A stretch of DNA of 64,000 bases from Druceiella hillmani (lineage: Eukaryota; Arthropoda; Insecta; Lepidoptera; Hepialidae), in assembly GCA_039881145.1 (NCBI GenBank), contig JAYKKI010000009.1:11658001-11722000 (forward strand), in the 5' to 3' direction. Position numbers and translations under genes: made by a program. Shown here piece after piece: positions 1-12,145 of this stretch (position 1 is its first letter; the number at the start of each line of letters is the position of its first letter). Below the pieces are notes generated by a model. The model was not told the DNA's origin, ran no database searches, and was given only the letters and a program-made list of their open reading frames with translations.

Positions 1-2867
1 TAATTTATAAAGTTTAAAAGTTAAGATATTGGTGTTGTTTTAATACATAAAGCTGCTTTTAAGTATTTTTAATTAATTTTCAAGGATACAAGAATTTATA
101 TTTGTATGTCGAGTTAATATATTTATTTACTTACTAATATATAAATATAAAATTTCAATGCTGTTAAATGAGTAAAGAAATGCGTATAAAAATAAATTTG
201 ACACATTTTAGCACATTTATTTCTAATAAATGTGCTAAATAGTTAACGTTAAGAACAAAAATAAATAAAATGTTAGTTGTTTTAAAAATAAGAGCGACAG
301 AGGGTGAAACCATAGCATAAATGGTAATAAACTTGAAATGTGAATATAAAATAATAGTGCTGCCCCCCTCGTAGAAACCCTGTCCAAAAATATTTTTTAT
401 TTTCCGAATAATATATTAGACGTAAAATATAACCAGGTTTTGTAAAGAACTTTTTGTCACATCTGTCATGTGAATAGGAAAGCTCAGCGGAAAAGTAAAT
501 GAACGGCTCGAATAGTGACCGTCTCGAATCGACACAGAGGTATCTCATAGACCGTAGACTCGTACTCTATTGTAATGCTGGTGGCAGAATATGGTGGGCA
601 CCATAGAGTATTTACTTGCAATGAGCAGTGAGCCACTCAGCACACTCTACTCAACAGTGATGCTGATGTCACGTTGTAGTTCCACGCAATCTGTTGGAAA
701 CAGAAAATAACTTCAAAGTCAAAATCAGCATGCCGTTTTCGCAGCACTAAAAATGCCATTTATGGAACTCATGAAAACCTGACATTTGTATTTTGGTTTA
801 CTTTTTAATGTGTAAAATAAGGATTTGGATTTTTATCGTTAAGAAATAAATCTTAAAATTCCTTGTTACATGATTTATTTCTTATCAATAAAAAGACGTA
901 AGATTGCAACAGAATATTCTACTTCGGGAGATTCAGCAACATTTTAGTTATCTGAAATCTATTCAGCGTCACGGTCAAAGAACCAAGCCAGATTCATGGA
1001 CATTATTCGCGAAATCCACTATATCGTTGTAAAAAGCAAGTACGTATGGGGACACTCACAAAATTAGGTTCCATGATGAATGGATTACTACCTATGTACA
1101 ATATTATATAGATTGCAAGAAGATGTAAGCTCTTATTTAAAGATTCAACTATTTGTGACACTAAATATTACGAGCATAAACCATCAAGTCATCTTTTCTT
1201 TGGCATATTACAATTCATGACAGATTCAAATATATGCTTATTGTGAAACTACCGTCAAGTCCAATGTTGAATTACCACCCCATTAAGTTAGATTCGACGT
1301 GGAAATGGCATCATAAATACAGAGACTATAACCAATACACAAAATGGGAAAAAGTTTTCGAACTATCATGAAAATTATGCGGGGAGACGACCTGCATTAT
1401 TCATTCGTCGCGGATTTTCCTCACAGGCCGTAGATCGGAAGCAGAAACTTAGCAAATATTTCGTGAACTAGATAGTTGTACTTGTAATTTAATACAAACT
1501 TTGTAGGAATTCAACGTTGAATTCGATAAAATATTACTTCGTACTCTCGGAAATTAATACAATATAATATCGTATCGATAGAAAGGACATTAGTTGTATT
1601 TAATAAAATGCAACATATATTTTGTTAATTTTAATGCTACTTAAAAATATTGTTATGAATCATTTAGGTTTATTTAAAATAGTTTCGCATTTTAAAATTT
1701 CACCTCATTAAAACTGAATGGATATTCAACAAATATTGGAGGACCCTTTCCAAGTTGTATACTTACACATAAAGCTCAAGTTATTTCGTAGAAGCTTTTT
1801 GGAGCGCCTACACCCGTGAAGACTTTTAGTTAATGTAATGATGTTTAATGCCTTATATAACAATCTTAAAAACAGTGATTTTACTTACACCTTAACTTTT
1901 AATTTTAATCCAAATCACTGCGACAATCTGGATAATTCTTGAACACACGCATTTAGTTTTCATCTAATAATTAATTTCAAATCGCCTCAAATTTATTTTA
2001 TCATAAGAAAATGTAAAACACATTTTATATTAACTTTAACGAATTGTCATATAGAGAAATCTTAATTAAATCTCATACGAATCAGCCAGAAAGGCAGAAT
2101 ACATATTATTTTGAACTTTGAATACATTTACTTATAATGAAATGTTATAAATATGGGTCAGTAAGGCAGAATACATTTTATTTTGAACTCAAGGCATTTA
2201 TTCATTGATAAATATTTATTAAAACCTACATAAATCGGTTCAGTGTTTTTTGCTCCATATTCTAAATCAGAAAATATTTTTTATGATATTCTAATAAACC
2301 GACAGGCGGAAAAAACGTATACACTGTTGGACCCAGAATTTTCTTTTAACATTCAATGAATGAAATCCATGGAAAAGTTTGTGTAAGAAGTACGATTATA
2401 AACAAACATATGGTATTGTTCATGTAACTTGGGGAATATTTTTATAATTACAACACAAGATTTATAGAAAAATCACTACGAAAATTTAGTAGTTCCTACT
2501 CTTAATTCTTCAATAAATTTAATAGTCAATATTTTCATAGACAAACGGATAAATGGTCCGAAATCCTACAAATTAAGAGGTAAAGTCTATTCCTCTCATT
2601 ATAATGTATTTCATTTAAATATTACTTCATATTAATAAAACATATTTATCATCATTAAATATATTTTAGTCTCGGTTACACTTTACAGTTATTTGAGCAA
2701 GATTTCTTGGGCCAAAATGATAATTCACTTGAACAAGCACAGAGAAATATATTAAAAAAAAGTTCATGATATTGTACTCCCATTAAGGTGACATTATATT
2801 TCTATCTAGATAAGTTATATAATTAACTAGGTCGGAATAAAAATATGACACATGTGATTTTGTTATG

Positions 2868-2869
<2 letters not shown>
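1..2869. other. AT-rich non-coding stretch, no gene recognised
   Basis: No open frame here resembles a known protein. The longest is an 88-codon minus-strand frame at 282-548 with no family motif. A moderately GC-richer patch lies at about 440-720. A small hairpin at 207-239 is listed separately. An approximate direct repeat with a period near 72 bp occurs at about 2084-2195, where a segment around AGGCAGAATACAT is repeated with divergence. I see no splice-bounded exon or core promoter that I would defend. Confidence 0.6.
207..239. repeat. Hairpin with 15-bp perfect arms
   Basis: The arm TTTAGCACATTTATT at 207-221 is followed by a 3-nt loop and then by its exact reverse complement at 225-239. 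This is visible directly. It may be a chance AT-rich palindrome or the remains of a small inverted-repeat element. No coding frame or poly-T run makes it a terminator, and none is expected in an animal genome. Confidence 0.7.
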
Positions 2870-2920
<51 letters not shown>

Positions 2921-2930
2921 CATATATATA
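2870..2930. repeat. (TA)n microsatellite
   Basis: A near-pure TA dinucleotide run is interrupted near its right end by CATACA. It is a simple sequence repeat of a kind found throughout this window. TA tracts of this length are self-complementary and can extrude as hairpins or cruciforms. Confidence 0.95.
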
Positions 2931-3116
2931 TTTGTATGTGTTTATATTTAAGTAATATGTACTTAAATATAATAACATACAGATAGTTTAAAGCAATCAA
3001 TTAAATATCTTAAGCTATCGATATAATGTGTTCATAGGGGTGACATATCAATCCAACTGTAGCTTAGGGAGAAATCGATAGTCCTCATTATCGCTTTGCG
3101 TTCAAACATATCATTT

Positions 3117-3152
3117 CATAGACTTAATATTTCGTAGCATATTAAGTCTATG
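3117..3152. repeat. Hairpin with 14-bp perfect arms
   Basis: CATAGACTTAATAT at 3117-3130 is repeated as its exact reverse complement at 3139-3152 around an 8-nt loop. It lies in otherwise ordinary AT-rich DNA. No function can be assigned; it may be a remnant of a short inverted-repeat element. Confidence 0.7.
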
Positions 3153-3856
3153 CATCATTCCCTCTACAGACGTGTATTGACGTTCTGATAATTTATTTTG
3201 CCCTAAAGATTTCACATTTAATGACTTATTTTCGAGGAATATTGTAATTGCAAAGTTATGCAATGAAACGTAGTTTTCTTTAGAAAAACAAATTATTTGC
3301 TTCTATATTGTATATGCTACAATCTAACCTGCTTTTTACTGTCTGCTTCGGAGTTCACTTTGATATAAGTGGTTCCCCCACTGGTTGCATTTATATGTAA
3401 TTCACAAAGTGATTTCTTATTTTCTTGGGTTTCAATTTGAGGAATTGATTAACCAACCTTTTTTGTTCTGAAAAGGTATTTAAGCAATTATTTATAATTG
3501 ACCAAACCTTCTCTATAATCGCTCAACCTGTTACGCAACATTTTCTTGATAGTTTGTCAAACTTTTTATATTATCTTGGATTACAAACCATGAGCGTGCG
3601 TATTGGTTCAGACATATGAAATTGCTTCATAGCATACGAGTATGTACTATATTCAGGTATACATGTCTGCAGACTCAATGAAATAGGAAACCCAGTTTTT
3701 TGAACTTATGTATCAAGTAATATTACATATTTACACTACTTGTCAAACTTGTCCGCTTTACTTTCAGATGTGACAAAAATTTATGGTATATTACATATTA
3801 CTGAAACAGGTTCATAAATACTCAATGAAATGTATTCAGAAACATGTGTATGAGTT

Positions 3857-3949
3857 AAAAATATAAAAATGGAAATTTAAAATAAGTATATAAAATAATA
3901 ACTAAAAATATAAAAATGGAAATTTAAAATAAGTTTATAAAATAATAAC
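3857..3949. repeat. Two-copy 47-bp tandem duplication
   Basis: A segment beginning AAAATATAAAAATGG is repeated immediately with a 47-bp period and only about one or two differences. The low divergence suggests a recent slippage or unequal-exchange event. No coding content. Confidence 0.85.
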
Positions 3950-4609
3950 CTCATTATTCATGTTTAAATAAATCTCTCTGTTTTAATTATTAATACTTTC
4001 ATTGATATTCTTTTTTGAACATCTGTTTTATTATTTCAGGTAAATGAACAGCCCTTTACGAAAAAATAACAAGAGGCCGGGGAAGAAATAGTAAGTAACT
4101 AATTTAAATTTTCTCTAAATTGCTACAGCTATATGGTTTTCAGATATGAATAACATAATTACGTCCGAATATCTCATACCATTTTATTATAGTTATTTTA
4201 TTTCAATATTTTAAATTTCAGGTTTCATGATTAATCATAAAGACGTTTTGAATCAATTTTACGAAGAAATAAAAGTTCACGAAAATACAAAATAAGTTTT
4301 AAGAGTTTTCACACACAATAAACAATTTAGACGTATTAAAATTAAATAAATTAGATGGAAAATATGTAGCACAATAATGCCGTTTTCCATAGCTTATTTT
4401 TATTGTATGTACGGCAGTAAGGCCTTTAGCCAGAGTGAATTCACTAATCATATTAGTATTACTCATTATTACCATACGACAAGAAGACAAAAGCCCTCGT
4501 ATTCAAATTATTCTTTTTGGGCAGATACAAGATACTAAGTACGAAAAGCTCAGCGTGGTGACCGATAAAAACACACGCTTTTAAAAATATATCATAGACA
4601 AATAATGTA

Positions 4610-5113
4610 TTAACCTATCAAAGCGCCCCGTTTATCCTCTAAGAGCCTGCGGCTCGCCCGCCCGCCCTAATGCCCGATGCGTATACGAGCGAGTTAAACA
4701 AGCAAAATTCTCCAACAAACTGCGCGGAGTAAAAGCAAATTATATTTTCATTTATTAAGTCTGTTTGCAAAGTTCTTATGCCTAACTCGTCACCCTCCTC
4801 ATTTATCATATGTCGGGCGTATCTTTCGCGTATGCGCCGTTATTTTCCTCCTTATAAGGTACAGTTGCGAACATTAACTAGAGTACCTTGCCAGCGTGAC
4901 GATTCGCCCGTTATGTCGCGTGCGGAGGTACAGTTAACTCGACGATGGGGACCTCTATATTCTCCGTTATTAGGTGATGTAGTCAGTTTAGTTATAAAAC
5001 TTTATACCTTAAGTGGTACGAGTTGTGGGAAGCCAAATTTTCGAGGTGTTACGATGTTCTTTGCGTGCGATGCCGCTGCGTTGGGCGGAGCGCGTGTTAA
5101 TTTGATTTGTTAA
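4610..5113. other. GC-richer patch with an unrecognised 111-codon frame
   Basis: This block has clearly more G+C and more CpG than its surroundings, for example GCGGCTCGCCCGCCCG near 4650. The plus strand is open for 111 codons from an ATG at 4778 to 5113. The translation has no membrane segment, zinc-binding pattern or family motif that I recognise. Absence of stops is more likely by chance in a GC-richer block, so I do not call a gene. It could be a conserved regulatory element, a 5' exon with CpG content, or an old insertion of foreign or transposon DNA. Confidence 0.35.
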
Positions 5114-7394
5114 GGCGAGTTATATTATACACGAAGAAAATGTGAAGTTTTTCTACGATAATATAATGAATAACTAATAAATTTTACCGTAGTCTTAACT
5201 GATCTATAAATAGAAATACAAAAAACTTTGAGCCATAACTCGTGTGTACCAATTTATAAAACTAGTCTCAACAATTTTTCAAACGTTTATTTTTATTGCC
5301 ACAATTTAATTATTATTTAACTGTATAATAACAAGTATGGCAGCTATATTTTATGTGTTATTGAAGAAAAATTTAAGGGACTTTTTGCAAAACCGTGCAC
5401 GAATAACGCGTTGAATAAACTAATTAAAAATCTTTCTACATATATTTCGATCAATACTGGTATCATTTCACTACGTACATATTAACTTCCATAAAGATTA
5501 TTGTTCATAAATAAGTTCAACCCGCGGCTATTGTAAACCATAGTTTTACATTACAGTTGGATTACTTTGTAATGGTTGCATCTTTTAGTTAGGTTTAAAA
5601 TCTAAACTTAACACCTATATTTAGGATCGAATATAATTATAAATTTGCTATGACGTTATTTATTATTATACGTTCCTTTAATTATTTTCCACTCATTCCG
5701 AACAATACATCTATATTTGTATTTTAAACCTGAATTTTCTTTTTAAAAATTTATAAAGTTTGAGAATGGTTTCGTCTGAAATAATAATAATTAATCAAAT
5801 GGTATAAAAATGAAGGATTAAATAATATTTGTGGTCACCTACTGGTCGAAATTTGACCGTAATATACTTACCTACTCACTTTGTTGAAAACACTAATAGG
5901 TAGGCGAGAGTAAATCAACAAACTATTTTGCTACTATGAAAATTTTCTTTTGCAACAGGTGAATATTAAGCAAGCTGTATTTTACTAATATATGAAACAC
6001 CGATATCTGTTACATAAAATATAAAATAAACGCTTTTTTGGAGATTATTGAAATAGAAAGATTTGAAATAATTTAAAATTCACAGCTCTAAACTCATTCA
6101 GTCAATTTGACATTTCAAAAATATTCGGCTACAATCTCTACTCTGTGCGACTGTTTGGCCACAGACTATTATTAAACATAAACAATATATATTTTAATGT
6201 ATTTTTAATATGTAAATTAATGTATTTGTGACACTTGTTATACATAAATTTTAGCATTCTGCACTCCTTTTCCATATAAACTTTAGTTACATTATACTCA
6301 CACCCTTCCGTGTACGCAATAATAAATAAAAATAAATAGTGTACAAAGTTTTCTCTCCGAGTATTGATATATAGATATAGCAACGGTTTTCAAGAAAATG
6401 CAAGCTTTTTTCATTATTACGTGGGTCATTTGTTAAAGAAAGGACTTCACAGAAAATTTTATTTCATCGTAAGAAGACAAGTAATTACAATAAATAATTA
6501 CTCATAATGTAGTGAAGGTGATTAAAAGTAAAAGAAAATTATTAGTAGCAACGAGAAAAGTCCAATTAAAAGTATTTTTACCAGCCTTTGTACAATTATT
6601 ACTTAGCGCTCAACATCAGACGGCATGAAACTTGATGAAGACAAAATTAGTTTTATACTTACTGCTCTCTTTATTATTAATTACATGAACAGTCTTTGTT
6701 AAAATTAAGTCGTTGTCAAAAATTTTAAATCAATCTTACTTTAAAAAATAATCATTTTCAATAATATTTTTATTGGAAGCAATTTGCCAACTATGAACCA
6801 CTTTTAGTTTTGGGAAACAAAACATTATAATATGCAATTAAAAGTTCTTTTAACACTAGTAGTGTCTTATATAACTTCTTTAAGGAACATCGTTATTTGA
6901 TATACATATACGCAACAAAATTAGTAGATAAACGTTAGATTTTTGACATACATTTTTCTCCAATTTTGAGAAATGAAATTTAGCTTATTAAATCTAAGAT
7001 AATGAATATTTATATGACAATTAGGGAAATTGCAAGTTATAAAAACTTAAATATTCTGTATTTATAGTAACAACGTTATATTAGGAAGGAATAAAAGTAA
7101 CATTTTTACAACAATATTTATAATATCATTGTGTGTGCATAGCTGTTTCTTAAAATCAACTACGGCTTTTTAACTTTGCTAAATTATGTTTCTATGAAAA
7201 TTATCGTGAAATGATTAAACCACCGCGTGATGTGGCGATTAAATATTAATTGAAACGTAAAAATATTTGTGAGTTCTTCAATCACACTATGAAGCTATTT
7301 GACTGTACTTTACCGCCAGTATCATCGTTAACTTAAGGATACTGTGTCACTACGTAATCTTATTACCCAGTGTTCAGAGCGAGACCTTAGTGAA
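5114..7394. other. AT-rich non-coding stretch
   Basis: Nothing beyond low-complexity AT-rich sequence is visible. An 81-codon minus-strand frame at 6138-6383 has Lys/Asn/Tyr/Ile-rich composition, as expected of random AT-rich DNA. Confidence 0.6.
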
Positions 7395-7620
7395 ATTTCA
7401 TTCCGTGCGCGCCGCGGCGCCCACGCGACGCCGCGACGTTGCTCTCGGTAATTTCGGCAAATATTTAGAAAACTTAAAGCAATGAGGCGGTTTTATGCTA
7501 TCGACCATTAGCCGGTTATTTTCTGCGATATGTGATAGTACATTTGTGCGAAGACGAGGTGTAAGATTGGATGTGTGAATCGGCATTAACCTAATGAGAT
7601 TTTGAGACGACACGATGGTG
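7395..7620. other. CpG-rich patch
   Basis: The segment at about 7404-7445 is dense in CpG (GTGCGCGCCGCGGCGCC and following bases), the most CpG-dense stretch I noticed in the window. A 71-codon minus-strand frame spans it (7398-7613) but ends in low-complexity Ala/Arg and resembles no family. CpG-dense islands in an AT-rich animal genome can mark promoters or first exons, but no neighbouring exon is visible to support that. Confidence 0.4.
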
Positions 7621-7698
7621 CATTTTCTATTTTGTTTACTTTGATAGATATTATGAGTTCTTTGGGATGGAATGTGGAGAACAAATGTTACATCTGTG

Positions 7699-7980
7699 GA
7701 ATATATTTGGCGTCAATTTTGTAGAAATTCATTGTTCACACTAAAATGAAACTACGTTATGTAGTATTACTTCTACTTTCTTTAATTTCTTTACTACGAC
7801 CTAGGTTTCGTTGTATTACAACATCTTCAGGTGGGTTATTAGCAAGTATCTTCTATCTATCATCTTTGCTAATAGCCCACCTGAAGATGTTGTAATACAA
7901 CGAAACCTAGGTCGTGGTAAAGAAATTAAAGAAAGTAGAAATACTACTACATCACGTAATTTAATTCAAATGTGAATTGT
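7699..7980 (-). mobile_element. Hairpin repeat family, copy A
   Basis: Read on the minus strand this copy has an arm (7866-7980), a 20-nt loop (7846-7865), the inverted arm (7731-7845) and a tail of about 32 bp ending in CCAAATATATTC (7699-7730). The arms share the core CACGACCTAGGTTTCGTTG and pair over about 110 bp with few mismatches. The same arm and tail recur at 20.2, 34.7, 40.8 and 55.5 kb. A short 7-bp match (TGTTACA) near both ends could be a target duplication but does not abut the tail. No protein of its own is evident; a non-autonomous element is inferred. Confidence 0.8.
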
Positions 7981-8853
7981 TACACCCTAACTATCAAATA
8001 CAGGTGTTACACAATATTTGTTTTTACTATGGAATATTGCGGATAAAGTGTGGGCACCTGTTATAATCTACACGTTAACATTACATTTGTCTTCCTTTAC
8101 CATTATTTAATAACTGAAAATGGTTATTAAATCGATAATTTTGTATCGTATTTACTACCGGTGACCTACAAATTTTTGTAAATATTTTAACAGTAGTAAG
8201 GAAATATACTAAAGAGAGTCTGCAGAGAGTAGACAATTACTAAAAAGTCGAAAAGGTATAGGAGTACTGCTAACAATAGTGGTGATATTTACTACCACTC
8301 TCATTAGCAGTAAAATACCATCTGTCAGAAAAACAAAAACCTTAAATTTCATTCAATATTTTAGATGCAGAATTGTGCACAATCGAGTCAAACTGCAATT
8401 ACTCATAAAACTCAGAAATTTCATTTCTATTGCCTAATTAAATTTTTTTTGCTACCCAATTATTTATATAGTAATAGCACTATTAAACGCATGGTAAACT
8501 TTTGTCTTGTGTTGTCATGCCACATATATTTACAAAACTTCAAAATTAATTGAAAATGGCAAATTCCATTGAAAAGTACCAAAGGTTTGTACTTTTAGGT
8601 ATAGGCTTTTAGTTTGCACGCGTAGGTAAAAAAGTAAGTAAGATTTTGTAAAAGCACACGTAGGTAAATATTTAAATATCACGACTTATTGGCCACTTGA
8701 AGTTACTATATTTCGCATAATATAGAACTGTTAACGCATAAGTTCTTATTGAAAAGCTGGTTTCAGTAAATTCCGTGACATAGTTGCAGGACTAATCTTT
8801 AGTAAGGATTAAAATTATCCTGATGTTGAATCATGATATTGAATTTGAGTGTC

Positions 8854-8952
<99 letters not shown>

Positions 8953-10480
8953 GGGTATATAATTATCCCAAGAAATGTGGAATAATAATCACACACAATA
9001 AATATGCAAAGTAGATCTCAATGTTGCTCATGATGTCAATGAATGATCTCAAATTTAACATTAAAATCAGTTACCATTTCAAAGGTATCATGACGTGTAT
9101 ATATATACAGACATACATATATATTTGTGTGCATACACATATGTGCTTATTATAACTAAATGAATATACGAAATAATTAATCATTAAAATGTTTAATCAT
9201 TTCCTTTATTCTATAATCTTTCTCGTTACCAAGACGTGAACATCACGCAATAAAAGTATAGTAATTTACTACATAAATATTCACATTAGTATTTGAGCAC
9301 CCTGAATGTCTCTAGATCATGAAGATTAATGATTGAAGTAATGTGAGCGATAATCGGCTTAAATTCATAGACCATATTATTTGTAGAACAATCAAGAAGT
9401 CTAAGCCGTTCGATGACATCGTCGGAGTTTATTCAATGATGAAATTGTGGCACGAAAGTTTTATGTTCCACAGGCGGATATAAAGGTTGAAAAAACGTTT
9501 TTCTTTCTACATATTTTACACAAGTGTTTGCCTAAGAGTCTGCCATTTTTGGCGTAGTTACGGATTATTCATCATGTTGAGTGCAAAGGAAAGTTCGTAC
9601 AATTATTTTCCTTTGACTTGATACTCTTTTAGAGATATAATTTTTTTATTTTTCCTAGGTGCAATTGTACATATGTACTCATGTATGTACGCGTGTACAT
9701 ACGCATATGTACCTCATGAATATCTGAGTATGTAGTTTTTAGAAAAACTCTTGAATCGAAGATGACGTCGATGATATATTTGAGGATTTATTTATATTAA
9801 TTAAAGACTTTTTTTAGTTTTAATTTAAGGTTTAAAAATATTCAAAATTTAAATCGATGAGTAATGTGGGATTTTTCTCCATTATAAAAACACCACTTTT
9901 ATCAGGTCCAACGTAAAGTAGACGGACAAGCGACTTTATTTCATTTTTATTATTTTCGAGTGGGTAAATAATAATGTAGTGGCCCCATGGTATTAAAAAC
10001 TTATTATTAAAATATAGGTGTTACGGTGTGGACATAAGTAAAAAATTCATAAAAATTAAATATAAGGACCTAGAATTTTTAGGTGGTGTACTAATTACTT
10101 TAATGAGAATTAATTTATTTAGAACACTCTAATACATTTTTCTAATCGAATAGATATTTTCATGAAAATAATTGATCTCATGCGTATAATTTAACAGGTT
10201 ATATTCATATTATTTGCTTAAAAGATAGCACTAGGAATTAAAAGTAATTTTTTTGTAAATCCATTTGTTAAAATTTAAATATTCGAGAAAATATTGTAGA
10301 TATCCAGTAAGATTTTTAACATAATACTTCAGGTTATTGTACTTGTCTCTCGATCTTGAAGGAATTTCAATAACCCCAATGTGGCTATTACTTTTTCAAG
10401 GATTTGCTTTTTTTTTTCAATGACTTTTACCTTATCTTTTGAACTTGGTTTCAAATGTTAATGTAAATTTTTCAAGGCCG
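7981..10480. other. AT-rich non-coding stretch
   Basis: The stretch contains the (TA)n tract at 8858-8953. It also has a purine-pyrimidine alternating, roughly palindromic segment at 9667-9712 (GTACATATGTAC at its left end, matching inverted bases at its right). Short open frames such as 8365-8553 (62 codons) show no motif. Confidence 0.55.
8858..8953. repeat. (TA)n microsatellite, about 95 bp
   Basis: Almost uninterrupted TA dinucleotides. Short frames on both strands here simply translate as Tyr-Ile repeats and are not genes. Confidence 0.97.
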
Positions 10481-10489
10481 CTTTCTTCA

Positions 10490-10995
10490 TTTCTGAAGGT
10501 CGAGTCCGTCCTGAAAAATCCTGATGATTTCTTTCAATTGTTTCTTCCATTCAGCTCTGTCCTGTGTTCTCCTAATTGGGAGGCCTGTGAGTATATTATG
10601 ACTCGGTCAGTCCATCCCGTAGGAAATCTACCGCAGGGTTGTTTACTATTTACTTTCCCGACAACCATTAGCTTTTCCAAGTTATCTGGTTCTACGCATG
10701 CAATGTGACCAAAGTAGCTGAGGATTCTTTGATAACAGATAGTAGGAAGTGTGGTTTTGATTCTGAGTTGCTTTTGAATCATCTATCTTCTTGCACCCCA
10801 CGAATTGAATTGTCCACGAATCAGAAGTATACAGGAAAACCAAGACGACTGATGTTCTTACTATTCTCATTTTGATATTATTATAAACCTTTATATTTTA
10901 CGATAATTGTGTTAATTTGTTCATTTAAGTTCTTCTTTGGATTTCTCTACCGATATCTTCCTGTTCAGTGAATAGTGATTCCGGGTATACAAAAT

Positions 10996-11049
<54 letters not shown>

Positions 11050-12145
11050 GCCAGAGTACTGTCCTGTTTTTTTTCTATTACCATGGCCTTCATTTTAATT
11101 TTTTTAGACCGAAAGTCCGACCAGCTTGCTCCCATACTCGATTCTTTTGAATAAGTCAGCTAGTTCTTTCTTTGACATCGCAAAGAGGATGTCAAAGGAA
11201 CAACTATGATATCATCGGCGTACATTACTTAAAATGTTAATTTTGGTTCCACCCATTGAGAAGCCACTCTCCCATTCTCCTTCCTTTCTCATTATGAATT
11301 TGAGATATATATTATAAAAAAATAGAAGATAGGAGACATCCCTGTCAAACGCCTTTGCCAGATTTAAACGGTAGAGATAGCACATCATTTACTCTTATCC
11401 TGGAGGTGCCGTCTTCGCACAGTTTTGCTAGTAAAGTTATTAAGTGCATAACTGGAAATGAGCGTATCATTTCCAGTAGGACTCTCCATAAATAATTCTA
11501 TCGTACACAATGAAATTCCTTAAAATAGGCAATAAAGCACATTAGCGTAGTCATGTTGAACTCCCGGCTCTTTTTAATGTTCTGCCTCATGTTCATGATT
11601 TGTTCACTAGTGCCACGCCCCTTGACAAACCTGGCCTGCTCGTTTGGTATTTGCCATTGCAAGTATGACTTCAATCTTTCATTGATTATATACAGCATAA
11701 TTTTACGGGCATGAGATATCAAGGCCACAGTGCTATATTTTCCGCATGCTCAAGTGGATCTTTTCTTATCGAGTGGTACGAGTAGAGACTCCCTCCATTC
11801 TGTAGTACATGGCCATGTCTGCTAGACTTCGTTGCAAAAGTCAAGCAAGGTTCTAACACCTTCGTCGCTCCGGTTTTTCAGCTCTTCAGCGAATACTCCA
11901 TCTCTCTTTATTGATTTATTGCATTTTAGTTTTCCAAGTGCGTTTCTGGTCTCTGACGCAATGATATTAGGTTCCAAGATAAAATCATTTATCGATAGGA
12001 GCAGGTTGTCGTTTTCCCCAGATGTAGTTGCATATAAATTTTCTCAGTACGAACGCCATCTCTCTACCACTTGGTCAACTTCATTCAGCAAATTGCCGTC
12101 ATTGTCTTCAATCAACCATGGGTTTGGCTTTGGTTCCGATTAAGG
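10490..12145 (-). pseudogene. RTE-like LINE endonuclease-reverse transcriptase remnant
   Basis: Minus-strand translation in several frames gives, from 12145 downward, the collinear landmarks of a non-LTR reverse transcriptase. They are a pre-RT segment with LGKLKCNKS (about 11896-11938), NEQARFVKGRGTSEQI (about 11598-11647), a degraded GVRQGC-type palm motif (about 11333-11360), catalytic YADD as MYADDI (about 11210-11225), MRIVRT...DSWT (about 10785-10870) and the C-terminal block RILSYFGHIA plus GRFPTGWTD (about 10604-10735). This order is typical of insect RTE-like elements annotated as endonuclease-reverse transcriptase. Multiple stops and frameshifts make it non-functional. The apurinic endonuclease domain that should precede it was not found beyond 12145, so the copy looks 5' truncated. 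A (TA)n tract interrupts it at 10999-11047. Clade assignment is by memory of motifs. Confidence 0.88.
10999..11047. repeat. (TA)n microsatellite inside the LINE remnant
   Basis: The run sits between minus-strand reverse-transcriptase text recognisable on both sides: a VGLSV-type motif at about 11110-11130 and a FVYP-type motif at about 10985-10995. Some codons of the LINE appear to be replaced or displaced by the repeat, so it expanded within the element after insertion or came with a deletion. Confidence 0.9.

Larger units (their letters stand above)
2931..4600. other. AT-rich non-coding stretch
   Basis: Apart from the hairpin at 3117-3152 and the 47-bp duplication at 3857-3949, I see no coding or structural signal. 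A 63-codon minus-strand frame at 4299-4490 has no recognisable motif. Confidence 0.55.

Noticed and set aside
7699..7980. Hairpin family as a CRISPR array or bacterial attenuator
   Set aside because: Copies are dispersed over tens of kilobases in a eukaryotic transposon-rich context, with target-site duplications and no spacer array.
8799..9014. Short open frames on both strands rich in Tyr-Ile
   Set aside because: They are the (TA)n microsatellite translated; the same applies at 10968-11150, 26347-26670 and 30373-30567.
10439..10708. 89-codon plus-strand frame as a gene
   Set aside because: It overlaps in antisense the C-terminal block of the RTE-like LINE (RILSYFGHIA and following).
11832..12143. 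103-codon plus-strand frame as a gene
   Set aside because: It is the antisense shadow of the LINE reverse-transcriptase region, which is recognisable on the minus strand.
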